Assembly: GCF_000227115.2 (NCBI RefSeq)
Contig: NC_016488.1
Location: 682,001-746,000 of the forward strand
Length of the DNA: 64,000 bases
Origin: Naumovozyma dairenensis CBS 421
Lineage: Eukaryota; Ascomycota; Saccharomycetes; Saccharomycetales; Saccharomycetaceae
Direction: 5' to 3'
How positions within the stretch are numbered: the stretch's first letter is position 1; each line of letters begins with the position of its first letter. The notes beneath the pieces were generated by a model, which was not told where the DNA came from, searched no databases, and saw only the letters and a program-made list of their open reading frames with translations. This document shows positions 20,620 through 32,808 of this stretch, piece after piece. Position numbers and translations under genes: made by a program.

Positions 20620-21071
20620 TCATGTCTGGTCATGTATCTGATTTTTAATCTGTTTATATTATTCTACTCTACTCTATTCTACTTTAATAACTTTTGCTAA
20701 GATATTAGCTATTTCTATTTGTAATAAGGTCCACGGATCGATAATAATTTTAAAAAGGTATTGTATTTAAAAAAGAAAAGGTCTTTAACACTCATACAAG
20801 CATACATATACTCATCGACAGGTGTTAGCTCTGCCCTTCACCAATCATCTACGTATTCATCTTGTAAAATGAAGTTTCTTTCCTTCGAAATTGTAGTTTT
20901 TTTTTCCTTCGAAAAATCTATAAAAAAAAAATCTATGTTGAAAATTTTATTTAAAGATATATAGAGAGAGATGTGAAAAATCGATGCCCTTCAAAAACTA
21001 TATCATTTCCCAGCAATAAGGTTAATAGGACACAAACCAAGCCTACTAAATATAAATCCTGTACCGTTAAG
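20620..21071. other. AGO1-FPR4 intergenic region
   Basis: 452 bp with the AGO1 3' end and FPR4 promoter, rich in A/T runs. The frame of FPR4 is open upstream to 20973 with only a GTG; it is not used as the start because the conserved N-terminus begins at 21072. Confidence 0.3.
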
Positions 21072-22358
21072 ATGTCTGATATGTTACCTATCGCTATGTA
21101 TAACCTAAATGTTGATCCATATGATCCAACTTTAGCTGTTAACAGTGAAACACCTGTTACTATCCGTATTACTATGGCATCCATTGACCCAACGCCTATT
21201 GATGACAAGAAACTACCTTCTACTTTGAGAATAATTAAGAAGACTCCAGGATTTGGAGATGATGGTTGTTGTGGCCACGATCACGATCACGATCACGATC
21301 ATGAACATGAACATGTCGATTCTGAAGAAGAAATTGAAGAAAAAGATTTAGCTAAGAAAGTCGCTGATGAACTTGAAGAAGAGGAAGATCAAGAGTTTCA
21401 AGAATGTATTTTATTGACTTTATCTCCTGAAACTCAATACCAACAGCGTTTAGATATTACTATTGCTCCAGAAGAAGAAGTACATTTCGTCGTTACTGGG
21501 TCTTACAAGATGTCTTTGAGTGGTAATTACGTTAAACATCCATTCGATGCACCAATTGACTCAGAAGATGAAGTTGAGGATGAAGAAGATTATGAACTTG
21601 AGGGCCAAAGTGATAGTGAAGAGGAATCTGATGAATTAGTTTCAACTCCAGAGGAAGATGAAGAAATATATCACGATGCAGAAGATAGATTAAACGCAGA
21701 AATTGAAGATGATCTCGAAGAAGAAGAAGATATTGACGCTAAATTAGAAGCTTTGGAAAATGCAAGTGATATTGATGCACACTTAGAGGACTTGATTTCT
21801 AAAGATGAAAAGAACAGTAAGAAGAGAAAGCAAGATAAACAGGCTGAACAAAGTCAAAATAAAAATAAAAAGGCCAAGAAGGATAAAGTAGAAGAACCTG
21901 TCTCAAAGAAGGTTAAGAAGGTCGAATTCAAAAAAGATCTAGAAGAGGGACCTACCAAGAAGAAACAAGAACCAAAGCAAAAGAAGCAAGAATCAAAGCC
22001 AAAGAAGGAAGAACCGCAACCAAAGAAAAGAACTTTGCAAGGAGGTATAATTATTGAAGATCGTAAAGTCGGTGAAGGTTCCGAAGCAAGAAGTGGTGCC
22101 AGGGTTGGTATGAGATATATTGGTAAATTGAAAAACGGGAAGGTTTTTGATAAAAATACAAGCGGTAAACCATTCACTTTCAAACTTGGGAGAGGTGAAG
22201 TTATTAGAGGTTGGGATATTGGTGTTGCAGGTATGGCAGTTGGTGGTGAACGTAGAATTACCATCCCAGCACAATTTGCCTATGGTAGCCAAAAACTTCC
22301 AGGCATTCCGGCTAACTCTGAATTAACTTTCGATGTTAAATTGGTTTCAATGAAATAA
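21072..22358 (+). CDS. FPR4: Nucleolar FKBP prolyl isomerase Fpr3/Fpr4
   Basis: 428 residues from ATG 21072 ([19 protein letters not shown]); yeast Fpr3/Fpr4 are about 411 and 392. The N-terminal nucleoplasmin-like domain contains [12 protein letters not shown] and [19 protein letters not shown]. Acidic tracts and a Lys-rich KKxE segment follow, then an FKBP domain (about 320-428) with [13 protein letters not shown] and [19 protein letters not shown]. It is a histone chaperone and proline isomerase acting on histone tails and in the nucleolus. Unusually, a 13-residue His/Asp-Glu run (69-81) sits in the acidic loop after a CCG. Position after RPL6/AGO1 fits YLR449W (FPR4); FPR3 is the alternative. 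Confidence 0.93.
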   Translation: MSDMLPIAMYNLNVDPYDPTLAVNSETPVTIRITMASIDPTPIDDKKLPSTLRIIKKTPGFGDDGCCGHDHDHDHDHEHEHVDSEEEIEEKDLAKKVADELEEEEDQEFQECILLTLSPETQYQQRLDITIAPEEEVHFVVTGSYKMSLSGNYVKHPFDAPIDSEDEVEDEEDYELEGQSDSEEESDELVSTPEEDEEIYHDAEDRLNAEIEDDLEEEEDIDAKLEALENASDIDAHLEDLISKDEKNSKKRKQDKQAEQSQNKNKKAKKDKVEEPVSKKVKKVEFKKDLEEGPTKKKQEPKQKKQESKPKKEEPQPKKRTLQGGIIIEDRKVGEGSEARSGARVGMRYIGKLKNGKVFDKNTSGKPFTFKLGRGEVIRGWDIGVAGMAVGGERRITIPAQFAYGSQKLPGIPANSELTFDVKLVSMK

Positions 22359-22989
22359 GTATAGTTATCATTCATTTCTCGTCTATTCACTGGGAAATTA
22401 TGTCATCGTATTATTGATGTACTTTGTAATTTTTGTAATTTTTGGGGACTTTTATCTAAATCCTGTATATTCAAATCGAATATTTGTAGAATAGAAATAA
22501 CTGTCTTTCGCTTTGTCTGTTCTAGACTCAATAACAATTCATTTCGAGAGTAGTTTACTGGAAAAAGTTCGTTTCTTGTCAAATAGTCAATTTTTGTTTA
22601 TTTTTCGTTATGGGTTTTCGTAACCCCATAGTGTATCCTGTTTTGAATGACAATGTACATTTGAATGAGGAAAATATACATTTACAGTGAAATAAAAACT
22701 ATGAAATTGTGGTTGTTCGAAACCATATCTTGGTACTTCTTCTTTTCAAGAACTACTAATGATAACTTTGCAACCGAGACAACTTCAGAGAACTTTAAAA
22801 ATCTTACAACCCTTTGGGTATTCCCCTTATCATCATCATCTTTTCGTTATTATATAAAACAACTAACTGAACCAAACCCGTATATTACACATGAACGTGG
22901 TTAATACCTAACCCTGAACTATCAATAAGAAGTAAATTACATCTAGCAGTATTGTACGAATGTGGACAAAAATAAGATATATAAATTCA
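22359..22989. other. Convergent FPR4/VPS70 3' region
   Basis: 631 bp between convergent 3' ends. This is the junction between the chromosome XII-like and chromosome X-like gene blocks; HMG2 would follow FPR4 in S. cerevisiae but is absent. No repeat or tRNA was recognised at the junction. Confidence 0.4.
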
Positions 22990-25440
22990 CTATTGTAATA
23001 AATACCTGACATTGGTGAATTGACTTGATAACAAAGTAAGCCATTGTAACACTTCGTCTCTATCTTTTGAAATCATTGCTTCATGCAAACCTGGTAAAAC
23101 GTCTCCTTTGAAACCAATAAACTTATCAGGTGCTAGGATAGAATGTTTGAACCATGATCTATCCTTTAATCCTCTTTGTGTAATAAATAGTTGATCTAGC
23201 TGTTTCAGTTTGTTGTTGGCCCTAGTTAAACGAATATAAATTTTGAATTTTTTGAATAGAGACCAAACGGGGAAATCTCTACTACAATCATCACGCAGCA
23301 GTGTATTTTGTTTATCGAAGTTTATACTATCTTTCCACGTTATCAAATCAAGAATTTCAGCAACATTTTTTGCTGATTTTAATAACTGATCATCATTCGG
23401 GAAAATTTTCGAGAGTGATTCCACAAGGATATTGTATGTTGAATAAATTGCGTTCAAATAATGATGCGTCTTAAAACTTGCTAGTTCGTTTTCTCCAATT
23501 GTTAGAGACAATAATCCAATAAATTCGACCATAGTATTGTGTAGCTTAAAATCGACATCCATTGAACCTTGAAGCCATTCAATCGAATCATACGCTGAAC
23601 CAACATGAGAAATTGGATCATTGATTCCATTGTTTTCAAAGGCGAAAGTAGCCGAAGGTATTCCTAAGTAATGCTGAAAACCCATATAGTCGGAATCCCC
23701 TCCAATGATATCGATTGTGTTGTTCGAAGCTTTCGTCCATTCTTCATAGAGAGTATGATCTTCTTCCTTTTTAAAGCTTGTCATCTTTGCAGTCTTATAG
23801 ATGATATCATTCAATAAAGGATTCGCCGAACAAGTAAACTGTGTTCCTGAAACGGCATGGTCGAGATTCAAATATACCAGAGCATTTCTCTTCAAGAGGG
23901 CCATATGTTCTTCTATAAATTCAGTGGATCCAATCATCGAAGGCTGTTTACCATCCCAACTAATTAGCTTGATAGTTCTTAATGGGATCCAGCCTTTTTT
24001 CCTTAATTCTTTCATTCCTCGAGCAATTTCTAACAAAATTGCAGTACCACTAAAAGATCTACTGACTCCACCAACTCCCCACGTATCTCTGTGAGCTCCA
24101 ATAATTACATCCCCACCAGTGAGAATTCCAGGAATAGTAATAACAACATTTGATATTTCTTTAATGGTATGTGTCTGTTCGTTATAAAGTCTCACTTGTA
24201 AATTTGGTGGTGACGGTCCGGAGAACCCTTGGAAGCCTTGAATATTACTGTCGTTCAAAAATCGATACCCTCGATTAGTTAATGTTTCTAATATTGGTTG
24301 GATTTCTCTAGCACTCATCGGAACAGAGGGGATGCTTGGGATTTTACCTGTTGGCGATAAGTGTTCCATATTCGGGAATTTCGATGGATAACCTGGCGTT
24401 GTCGGATCACCTGGTGAATTAAAAAAATATTGAACAGTATCTCTTTCAATACTACTTGGATTTCTTGCTGGCCCATCAGGGTATTCTTCAAATCCATGTC
24501 CTCTCGTAATATTCCCATCATCATGGGGATCCCTATAAAGGATAACTCCCGAAGCACCATATAATTGGGCATTCTTAACTTTTAGTCCATTTAATAATTG
24601 ACCTTGTCGTATTATATGTATTTTTCCTTCAATGTCAATATTATTCTCTAATAATAATTTATAATCTTCTAGAGTCCCATAATTGCTGTAAATGTATTGA
24701 TTAGTGACTAGCCCGTTTGGAGAATACGCATGGAATCCTCCTTTATATCGTTGATGCTGATCATTCTTGGGGTCATTGTCTCCCTTTTTTTCAAGAAGAC
24801 AATCCTCCATCATAGCAGCATTGAAAATTGTATTCTCGCCATCTAATAAACTAACAGATGTTAAAATTGGTTCAGTGACCCAAGGATAATAATTCTCAAT
24901 CTTCGGTATAAATTCCAAATCTTTGAATTGTTTTACCATAAATTCTAAAATTTGACTCTCTCTATCATCTCTATTATTCAATTCATTCAGCGTTTCCAAA
25001 TGATCAGCAATCAAATGAGGTCTACCGCTCTGGAAAGTATCCAAATATATTCTGTAAATTTCAGCAGTAGTCAATTTAGTTGAATGAAATCTTCTAAAAT
25101 CTCTGGATAATGATGTTCTTGGAGCAAACACAACGATGAAACTGAAGTATATCATTATTGATGTCAGTATCAAATATATGAACTTTTCTTTATCCATATG
25201 CTCTTTCACGATATGATAGCCATCGCTTACTATACTTGTTATGGTACTACTTCTATGTCGGAATGAAGGTTGCTGGGGTGGACTATCTCGAATATCATTT
25301 CGTATCATGTCGTTATCGAGTGGAGTTTGTTCTTCAGTTATGGGGGCTGAGAAGGATGATTCACGATTTCTTGGAGAGTGTGTTGTAGCAGGGGTATCTT
25401 GATCATTAGAAAATGTCCCATACAAATTATTGCGAGGCAT
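22990..25440 (-). CDS. VPS70: Transferrin-receptor/M28-like membrane protein Vps70
   Basis: 816 residues; S. cerevisiae Vps70 is 811. Type II layout: cytosolic N-terminus, membrane helix at about 86-107, then a lumenal protease-associated insert, an M28 peptidase-like domain and a TfR dimerisation-like C-terminus. The region aligned to the zinc site keeps GAHRDTWG, YLNLDHAV and the late His in ISHVGSAYDS. However, the Asp normally after HRD..GG is replaced (SRSFSG) and the Asp-Glu-Glu segment reads SWDGKQP, so the catalytic base and a ligand appear missing. It is implicated in vacuolar protein sorting. Adjacency to RSF2 matches YJR126C-YJR127C. Confidence 0.92.
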   Translation of the reverse strand: MPRNNLYGTFSNDQDTPATTHSPRNRESSFSAPITEEQTPLDNDMIRNDIRDSPPQQPSFRHRSSTITSIVSDGYHIVKEHMDKEKFIYLILTSIMIYFSFIVVFAPRTSLSRDFRRFHSTKLTTAEIYRIYLDTFQSGRPHLIADHLETLNELNNRDDRESQILEFMVKQFKDLEFIPKIENYYPWVTEPILTSVSLLDGENTIFNAAMMEDCLLEKKGDNDPKNDQHQRYKGGFHAYSPNGLVTNQYIYSNYGTLEDYKLLLENNIDIEGKIHIIRQGQLLNGLKVKNAQLYGASGVILYRDPHDDGNITRGHGFEEYPDGPARNPSSIERDTVQYFFNSPGDPTTPGYPSKFPNMEHLSPTGKIPSIPSVPMSAREIQPILETLTNRGYRFLNDSNIQGFQGFSGPSPPNLQVRLYNEQTHTIKEISNVVITIPGILTGGDVIIGAHRDTWGVGGVSRSFSGTAILLEIARGMKELRKKGWIPLRTIKLISWDGKQPSMIGSTEFIEEHMALLKRNALVYLNLDHAVSGTQFTCSANPLLNDIIYKTAKMTSFKKEEDHTLYEEWTKASNNTIDIIGGDSDYMGFQHYLGIPSATFAFENNGINDPISHVGSAYDSIEWLQGSMDVDFKLHNTMVEFIGLLSLTIGENELASFKTHHYLNAIYSTYNILVESLSKIFPNDDQLLKSAKNVAEILDLITWKDSINFDKQNTLLRDDCSRDFPVWSLFKKFKIYIRLTRANNKLKQLDQLFITQRGLKDRSWFKHSILAPDKFIGFKGDVLPGLHEAMISKDRDEVLQWLTLLSSQFTNVRYLLQ

Positions 25441-25858
25441 GCTTGTTGATGGTTGATGATTTCGTCACTAGAATGTTAGCAATATTATCATCCAAGAGGC
25501 CTTATTTGTTCCTGTTGAAGTCTTTCCTTTTCCTATGCAAGTATTTTCAATATTTAAAGGGACGTTCGTATAATTATTATAGCAAGCAAAACAGAATTTG
25601 TACACTACTGCAATGTAGAAACCAGTGGCATTAAATAGCACAATACTTTGGACAACTTCAAGAGATGCATATGATATGACTATTAATACATTATATTTTA
25701 TTAGTTTTATATACAGATATAGAGGAGGGTATAAAAAAAATACAACTTTCCTGAAAATAGACTATAATACAAATAAGTAGAAGTGGAAGATTTGGAAACA
25801 GACGAACTTGTAGCATGTAAACCGCAGGCACATACTCCTTCAGCGAATAGGCTCATTC
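25441..25858. other. RSF2-VPS70 intergenic region
   Basis: 418 bp carrying the VPS70 promoter and RSF2 3' end. AT-rich; nothing specific seen. Confidence 0.3.
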
Positions 25859-28800
25859 CTAATTGACGATATTTTGGTCTGATTGGAAGGATGGTTTCCT
25901 ATTCAATACATTAAATATAGCTCTTGATTGTAATGCATGAGCAAATGATAAAGCGATTGGCCAAATTGGGACGTCACCGAGGATTCTAACACCCAAGTAA
26001 AGGCATCTTGATGACAACTTTGCCTTATTGATTATATACATGTTCATTTCCTTTGTAGAATTAGGTCCCATGTATTTGTTAATCATTGCATCAGATAATG
26101 GGTTGATGTTGAATGAATTTTCATGATGCTGAGTAGATTGTAATTTCAAGAATTCTAGATACGATTTCATTGAATCATGTTGTGGCAAGACATTTTTTTG
26201 AACATTTTCTAATGTCTTCTCAATTTTAATCCACAAGTTTTTGTCTTGTTGGGATAGTGAAGATTTTTGTGCCATACCGTTGTCATCTAAGGCCCAATTT
26301 TCAAATTTTTTCAAATACTCTGCTATGGTGAAAGCAGTAATGAAAAGACATGTTGTTGTGAAGATTGGTGTCCTGAAATTAGTTCTTGAACCTGTCTTAG
26401 CCACTTTTAAAATTGTAACCCAGGAATCCAACATTAGTATTGAGTAATTGGTTGCCATAGTTAATTTATTCCAATCATAAGATAATTCTTCCAGGATTAA
26501 ATTCATCTTGTCCCAATCTTGAAGCCAAACTCTATTCATTACATGCGATAAATCTAAACATTTTCTTATTTTGACAAGGATGTACAATGGTATAATCAAT
26601 CTTATTGTAGGATGATCCTTTATGATAGGCATATTAGTGCTATTTGGTGTAATAATACCACTATTTTTCAAATACAAGTTTTCCCAATATTTAATCATTG
26701 AATCAATTTCCATGTCATCTTGACGATTGTTCTTGTAATTCATAAATAATTTTTCATGGATGGACATAATCAATGATAATGAAGTTAATAAAGAGATTTT
26801 AGAATTTGAATAGAAGAATTGATTACCATCAGTCAAATAAATTAGACAATCATTATAATGAGAAAATCCATTTGATAATTGAATTAAATCAAAATTTGAT
26901 TCTAATTTCATACCAAATGAATTAATTATTGAAAGCCATTCATTTGAATCAATCATTTGTTTAGAAAATAAAATTTCATATTGACATGGTAACCCACAAT
27001 GTAAATCGATTGAATGGAAACAACATTCAATACCAATTAATGACGCAAAGAAATTTGATAACAGTAATGTGGTATGGCATACTCTAATACGAGACTGCGC
27101 CAGGATAAAATAATCAAATAATTGGTCACTCGATAACATATTGAAACTTGGTAATTTATAATCTGGAATTGTTTCCATTGGTAAATTGATCTTGTTTTCT
27201 TTAATTAATTGAATCAATGTAATCAATTGAGAATCCATATTCTTGATAACATTTAAATCATCTGTAAATATCCCCATAAAAGTTAACAATAAGAGAGTTT
27301 GGATTACCCATAATGGGACTGGTTTATTCTTATGAGTGACCTCAACAATATTTTTCACGTAGACTGTTGAAATGATAGATAAGAATTTAGAATGGGATGA
27401 ATGGAATGCAAACAGAGCACCAATCATTGTCATTGATAATAATAGTGGAATATGTTCTTGAACATTTTGCTTTATGGAAAATAAGTGAATGAATGGGAAA
27501 TATTTATGGAACCATTTTTGATATAATGTAATATAATTATTTAATTCAGTTACAGTGGGGAATGAATCAGTTTGTAAATTATTAGTTATAATAATTAGTT
27601 GTCTAATTTCTTCATTGAAAAATTGTAAGTCATGAATTTGATGTAATGATGAAATGGAAGATGAATGAGATCTTGAACTAAATTTAGTTAATGGAAATGA
27701 TAATTGTTTTGTTTGGCTTATTTCATTTTGAATTTCTGTTTCAATTTGTAATGGTAGCGAGGTGGATGTTTCTTGCTGTTGTTCGTTTGGATTTATTGAA
27801 TTCAATGAGAAGGTTGTTGAAGATAAATTATTTATAAATTCTTTGGTCATTGACACAGCAATATCATTAGTTGTATTAATATTATTTGATTGTTGAACAA
27901 GTTCTTGATGATTTGGTATGATAATGTTATTCGTACTCGGAGGTATTGTAGCAGTAGTAGTCATATCATCCATATTAACGGTTGTAGTATCATTTCCAAG
28001 TTCATTAACTGATGCTGCTTGTAATTCTAGCAACTCATTTTGTAAAAGATCTAATTGTCTAGAGTTGAATAAAGTCGAAAGAGAATTACTAACGGAACTT
28101 TTCCTTCTTTTCTTTTCATCTCTTTTGCTATTATTACTATGTGCCTTTTTTTGAGAATGTGCATCTGATGACTTTAAAGGAGTCATGTTCATATTTGAAT
28201 GAAGGCCAACTATTGAGTTTGTTGTTGAAGAAGAATTTGAGTTAGAAGGTTTGAAAACACTATTACGTCTTGATCTTGCTGATTTTTGTTTTGATGTGGT
28301 ATTTGTCAACGATAATAATGGATTGGAATGTTTAATAATAACATCACTTATATTGTTATCAATATGTTCTGGAGAATTGGAGGTTGCACAAGAAGAAGAA
28401 AAAGAGGAGGCAACAGGTTTATTATTTTCAAAGGAAGATGAAACAGACCCATCCATTAAATTCATGGTATCAATGTTTCTTGGACTTGGATTATCATCAT
28501 TATTATTTACATTCAAATGATATGAATGTGAACTTGAATGGTGATCTGATGAAGAATTTGATGTGGTTGAAGCATTATCATTATCATTAAAGTTATAAAA
28601 TCCGACATCATTAATATTTCTAAATTTGATCGTGGAATCGAATTTATGATTTTGATCTAGATATTTATTTAACCATTGATCAGATTCATATCTTAGATCC
28701 TTTGGAATATAATTTAATGACAGATCAAAATTATCAGTATTCTTGGTATTAGCAATCATGGAAGATGCGGATGAAGATGTATGTGAAGATGATTCTGAGG

Positions 28801-28904
28801 ATTGTGGTAGTTGCGGTGGTACATTAATAACATTATTATAATTGAATTGAGTCATATTAACGGTCGAATTTGAATGAGAGATATGTAACGGAACGGTGTC
28901 AAGT

Positions 28905-28939
<35 letters not shown>

Positions 28940-30472
28940 TGAATCATCTTTGTAATAAGTATTGTTAATACGAACACGAGGGATATGAGGATTATTATTA
29001 TCGAACCCATTTGAAGTACTTACACCCATTGTCATTATATCAGTTAAAGAAGGTAACCTTCCTAAGAAAGATGAAGGGCTCAACAAAGGAGGATTACTTG
29101 TGTTGTTGGTGGATGATGAAGTAGATACTAATTGGGGAGTCATATTTGAAGTGAAAAGGTATGGATTTCTAGGAGATAAAATATTCTGGTGAAATACGTC
29201 TGTGCCATTATTATTATCTTTTGTTGAAATTGGATCCAAGTTTGAATTTAAACCTAAGTTTAAGTTTGAATTCGAGTTTGAATTTGAGTTTGAATGAGAA
29301 GAGGTAGAAGGAGGATTTGAGAAATCGATTTTCAAGTCCGAGAATTGTTTTTCAAACAATGGATCATCTTCCCTGGCGTTATTGTCATCAAAGAGATTTA
29401 ATTTGAAACCATTAATATTTTTCGGTAAATCCATATTGTTATAATCTAATATACCAGCATCTACTGCTTTTTCAATAACTTGATCAGTGGTTAGTTGAGG
29501 AGTTGAGAAACCAACTTGATGAGGTGCTTCTTCGTCTATTGTTTGAATTGTATCAATGAGCATATTATTGTTATTATTATCAGGAATGAAAGGAGATACT
29601 GAAGAAGTATTGGAAGAAGAATAATAATTATTGGTAGTCGGTGCTGTTTGTTCAGAAGATATGAATTGATCTATATTGGGTATATCTCGTGTATATGTGA
29701 AAGCGCTTGAAGCAGAAAATGAAGCATGCCTTTGTCTGTTTGTATTATTATTCTTGTTCGTCACAATTTGCGAACTAGAAGAGTTCGTGGAGTTTGTATC
29801 GGAGGTGTCTTGCTTAGTAGGAAATGGAATTGGATCTATATTGTCTGTTGATGGTATTGTTGTAGTTGCAACGGACAACGATTGAGGTAATAATAAATCA
29901 AGATTTAGGTTCAATCCATTTTCTCTAGCAGTAGTTAATAAATTTTCTAATTCGTCTTGTAATAATTTATCCTTTGATTTTATGTCAATATTATTTAATT
30001 TAATAAAATTCACAATATCATTCGTCAATTGTTCATTTGATTTATTGGTCATAGAATCCAACTGTAAAGTAGGTAATAGTGTCTTTTTGTTTCCATCAAT
30101 TTTGATGATATGTCTATAATTATCATGTTGATCTGCTTGGTGAACAAGTGAATTATATGTTTTTGAGTTATTTAATATGGATGAATGTAATTTGGTTTGA
30201 TGTCTTAACACCAAATCTCTTCTTGCGAAGCAACGTCCACAGAAGATACAAAGATATGGCTTTTCTTGAGTATGAGACCTTTCATGTCTTTTCAAATGTT
30301 CTAATCTCACGAAACCTCTCGTGCAAGTCGGACATAAGAATGGTCTTGGTTTATCTGTCTTGATTGTTCTTGATTTCTTAGGTATAGGCACAATGCCTTG
30401 TTTGTTATTGCCTTTGACAGCGGTGGTCGTGGGAGGACCAGTACGGGAAGTGCTATTAATTGCATGTGTCAT
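25859..30472 (-). CDS. RSF2: C2H2 zinc-finger transcription factor Rsf2/Tda9 type
   Basis: 1537 residues from ATG 30472; the frame continues upstream only to a TTG at 30505. S. cerevisiae Rsf2 is about 1380 and its ohnolog Tda9 about 1250. Two C2H2 fingers lie at residues 47-96 ([17 protein letters not shown] and [17 protein letters not shown]), separated by the standard SHTQEKPY linker, as in Adr1-like factors. A long Asn/Ser-rich low-complexity region follows, including a run of 12 Asn (near 28910-28945) and an SN repeat, then a C-terminal fungal transcription-factor homology domain. Rsf2 is linked to glycerol growth and respiratory gene control. Adjacent VPS70 supports RSF2 over TDA9. Confidence 0.9.
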
Positions 30473-31764
30473 TTTTGCTTTTCTTGCAGTGGAGTGCAGT
30501 GACAACTAACGTTAATATGTTAAGTATATCTTCACGTTTTCCTAATCGTTCCTATATGTTTTCTTTTGTCTATTTATGAGTACCAGCCTCGAAGTATATA
30601 GTATAGTCGCTGTTGAATCTCGAGAAGATTGTTGTTTAAAGTGTAACAAAAATACAAGTTAAGAAAAGAATAAGATATTGTGCTCCCTACCTTTTGCTTT
30701 AAAGGGAAGGGTTGCTTTATTTACGTATGATGTAATGGTACGGTATTGTATTGTATTGTATGAGTTCTCGAGGGCATAGAAGTGCAGAAACGGAATTTTT
30801 TAGAAAAAGGAAAACCGAAAAAGGAAAAGCGACTCCTTCCAGCCCCCGGGATCTGGCCACAGATGGCACCGTGGGTAACTTATGTGAGATACCGCCAACC
30901 TCCCTTCGACAGAACAAGAGGTATCCGTTGGGGAAACACGGGTTTTGGAGAGCTCGGGGGTAATGTCACGTGGTTGGAACCCAAAATAAGGCTCCCTCAT
31001 GGCTACCCCACACTCCAGTCACGTGAACATTTGGAGCCTGATTACCCGCATGGTCTGGAAATCAAGTTTTTCTCTCTCTTAGGGTTTCCAATCATTGATC
31101 GCCCTCTCGCCTCACCTCGCCTTTTTTAATTTTTGAAAGAAAAAAACATTTTGTATATAAACTCGAGGAACAATTTCTAATATGTTAAGAACTCTCAGGT
31201 CGTGTTTTTATGTATTCTAAAATATATCTTTCTTCATTTAGTTTCTTCTTAAAAAGGGCAATTAACTCTGTCCAAAAGTTTTCCACCGCTATAGACAGTA
31301 CGACCTCGTTCTAATCATTTTTCATAATGATATTAAGCTTTGGTTCGTGATAAGCGGTTTTTTAAGGATAGATCAAAGGCCTTCCTATAAGAACTCGAGT
31401 GGAGTTTTCTTAATCGTTTTGATTAATTTTTACATGAGACTCGAGTGTCAGAGGAAGTTTATATTATCTCACTTTTATTATATTCGTAAATTGCTTTTAG
31501 TAGAACCTTTTTTCATGCGATTTGTAGTCATTTGTCTTCTTGAGATTTATATCAATAGAATTTACTGATGAAGGTTTAGGCAGTATCTCTTCACTTTACT
31601 ATTATGCTAGTATAGTTTGAATTTAGCCGCCAATAGATACTCTGCGCGGTGTAAACACTATTTCTACGATATATAATCATACATATAAAAGTTTGATGAT
31701 CATGATGATTGATGGCAACAGAACGAACATCCAAATAATATTGATTGACTCTAAATCTTACAAT
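30473..31764. promoter_or_regulatory. RSF2 upstream / EFM3 downstream region with E-boxes
   Basis: 1.29 kb. A GC-rich island at about 30780-31110 stands out from AT-rich flanks and contains two CACGTG boxes (30967-30972; 31020-31025, the latter in the Cbf1-like context GTCACGTGA). The island can be read as an open frame of about 115 codons (30782-31129), but it starts at GTG and shows no protein family. It is best seen as the RSF2 promoter; Cbf1, Pho4 or Tye7 binding is an inference. Confidence 0.45.
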
Positions 31765-32808
31765 CTATATATTCGAAATCTCATAAATTCGAATGGGTGC
31801 TATTAACGGCCGAAATATTATTTCATTAATCATCTTTTCTTCACCTATTGGATCTGATTCCGTACTTTGAATTATTTGAACCTTCATTCCTAATTCTTCA
31901 CATTTCCTTTCAAAGAAATTTATAGTATCAATATTTCGAACAGTAGCTGATATTATTGCTTTACAGTCACGGTTCTTATCCATAAATTGCTTCAAACAAG
32001 CACATAAATCAGGTATAACACTATTATCATATGTAATATCTGCACCAACAACTAATCCAATCTTACCGTTGTCCTCTCCCGCTATCTTTTCATTAGGATC
32101 ATTCCACCATAATTTCCGTAATATTACATTCTCATCTTCTATATTTACATTATTGAGTTCGAAATTTTTATTCAAGATACTAGAAACTAGTTCTGAATCA
32201 CCATCTGTAACATAAACTTTGTCTCTTTTTATACCTTTTTGTAGATCATTTTCTAATATACAAAGACTAACAAGCCCAGTACCTGCACCTAATTCAATAA
32301 CATCAGTCTTTTCTATTAGATACTTTTCACAGTTATTAATTAAAAATTTAGATAAATAAACTGCACCTTCCCATGTACGAAACCCAGTAGTACTCTTACC
32401 ACTAATAATGTTCGGTTGCTCCTNNNACACCTTAATCTTAATATTTTCATTAATTCGATACATTATTATATCTGATGCCTCTGCATCATATTTGATAGGA
32501 ATTAATTCCATATATTTCTCATAAATCCAATCTTCCATGGAAAACAACGTTGCATCATTATAATATGATATTATCTTCATTGTATTATTACTATTGCTAC
32601 TACTACTACCGTTAATCAACTCATTCAATATATTCTTAATATAGATTTTGTTTATTAAGCAAATCTCTTCTAATTGACCAACTAATTTCGGAATTGTGAT
32701 CTTATCAACATTTTCAATTATGAAATCGATCAATTGATTCACCGGATATCGTTGTTTCAATCGATCTTCCAATAATAAATCTATATCAGTACCATCATTA
32801 TCAGTCAT
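31765..32808 (-). CDS. EFM3: Seven-beta-strand lysine methyltransferase Efm3
   Basis: 347 residues; S. cerevisiae Efm3 (YJR129C) is 339. SAM-binding motif I reads VIELGAGTGLVSL (about 169-181), with the family motif ADITYD downstream. In S. cerevisiae the enzyme trimethylates a lysine of elongation factor eEF2. NNN at 32424-32426 leaves residues 128-129 unknown but does not shift the frame, since sequence on both sides reads through. The order RSF2-EFM3-MNS1 matches YJR127C-YJR129C-YJR131W. Confidence 0.9.
   Translation of the reverse strand: MTDNDGTDIDLLLEDRLKQRYPVNQLIDFIIENVDKITIPKLVGQLEEICLINKIYIKNILNELINGSSSSNSNNTMKIISYYNDATLFSMEDWIYEKYMELIPIKYDAEASDIIMYRINENIKIKVXXEQPNIISGKSTTGFRTWEGAVYLSKFLINNCEKYLIEKTDVIELGAGTGLVSLCILENDLQKGIKRDKVYVTDGDSELVSSILNKNFELNNVNIEDENVILRKLWWNDPNEKIAGEDNGKIGLVVGADITYDNSVIPDLCACLKQFMDKNRDCKAIISATVRNIDTINFFERKCEELGMKVQIIQSTESDPIGEEKMINEIIFRPLIAPIRIYEISNI

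Noticed and set aside
30782..31129. 115-codon open frame in the GC-rich RSF2 upstream island
   Set aside because: Starts at GTG, overlaps other open frames created by GC-rich composition, and shows no recognisable family; treated as promoter.
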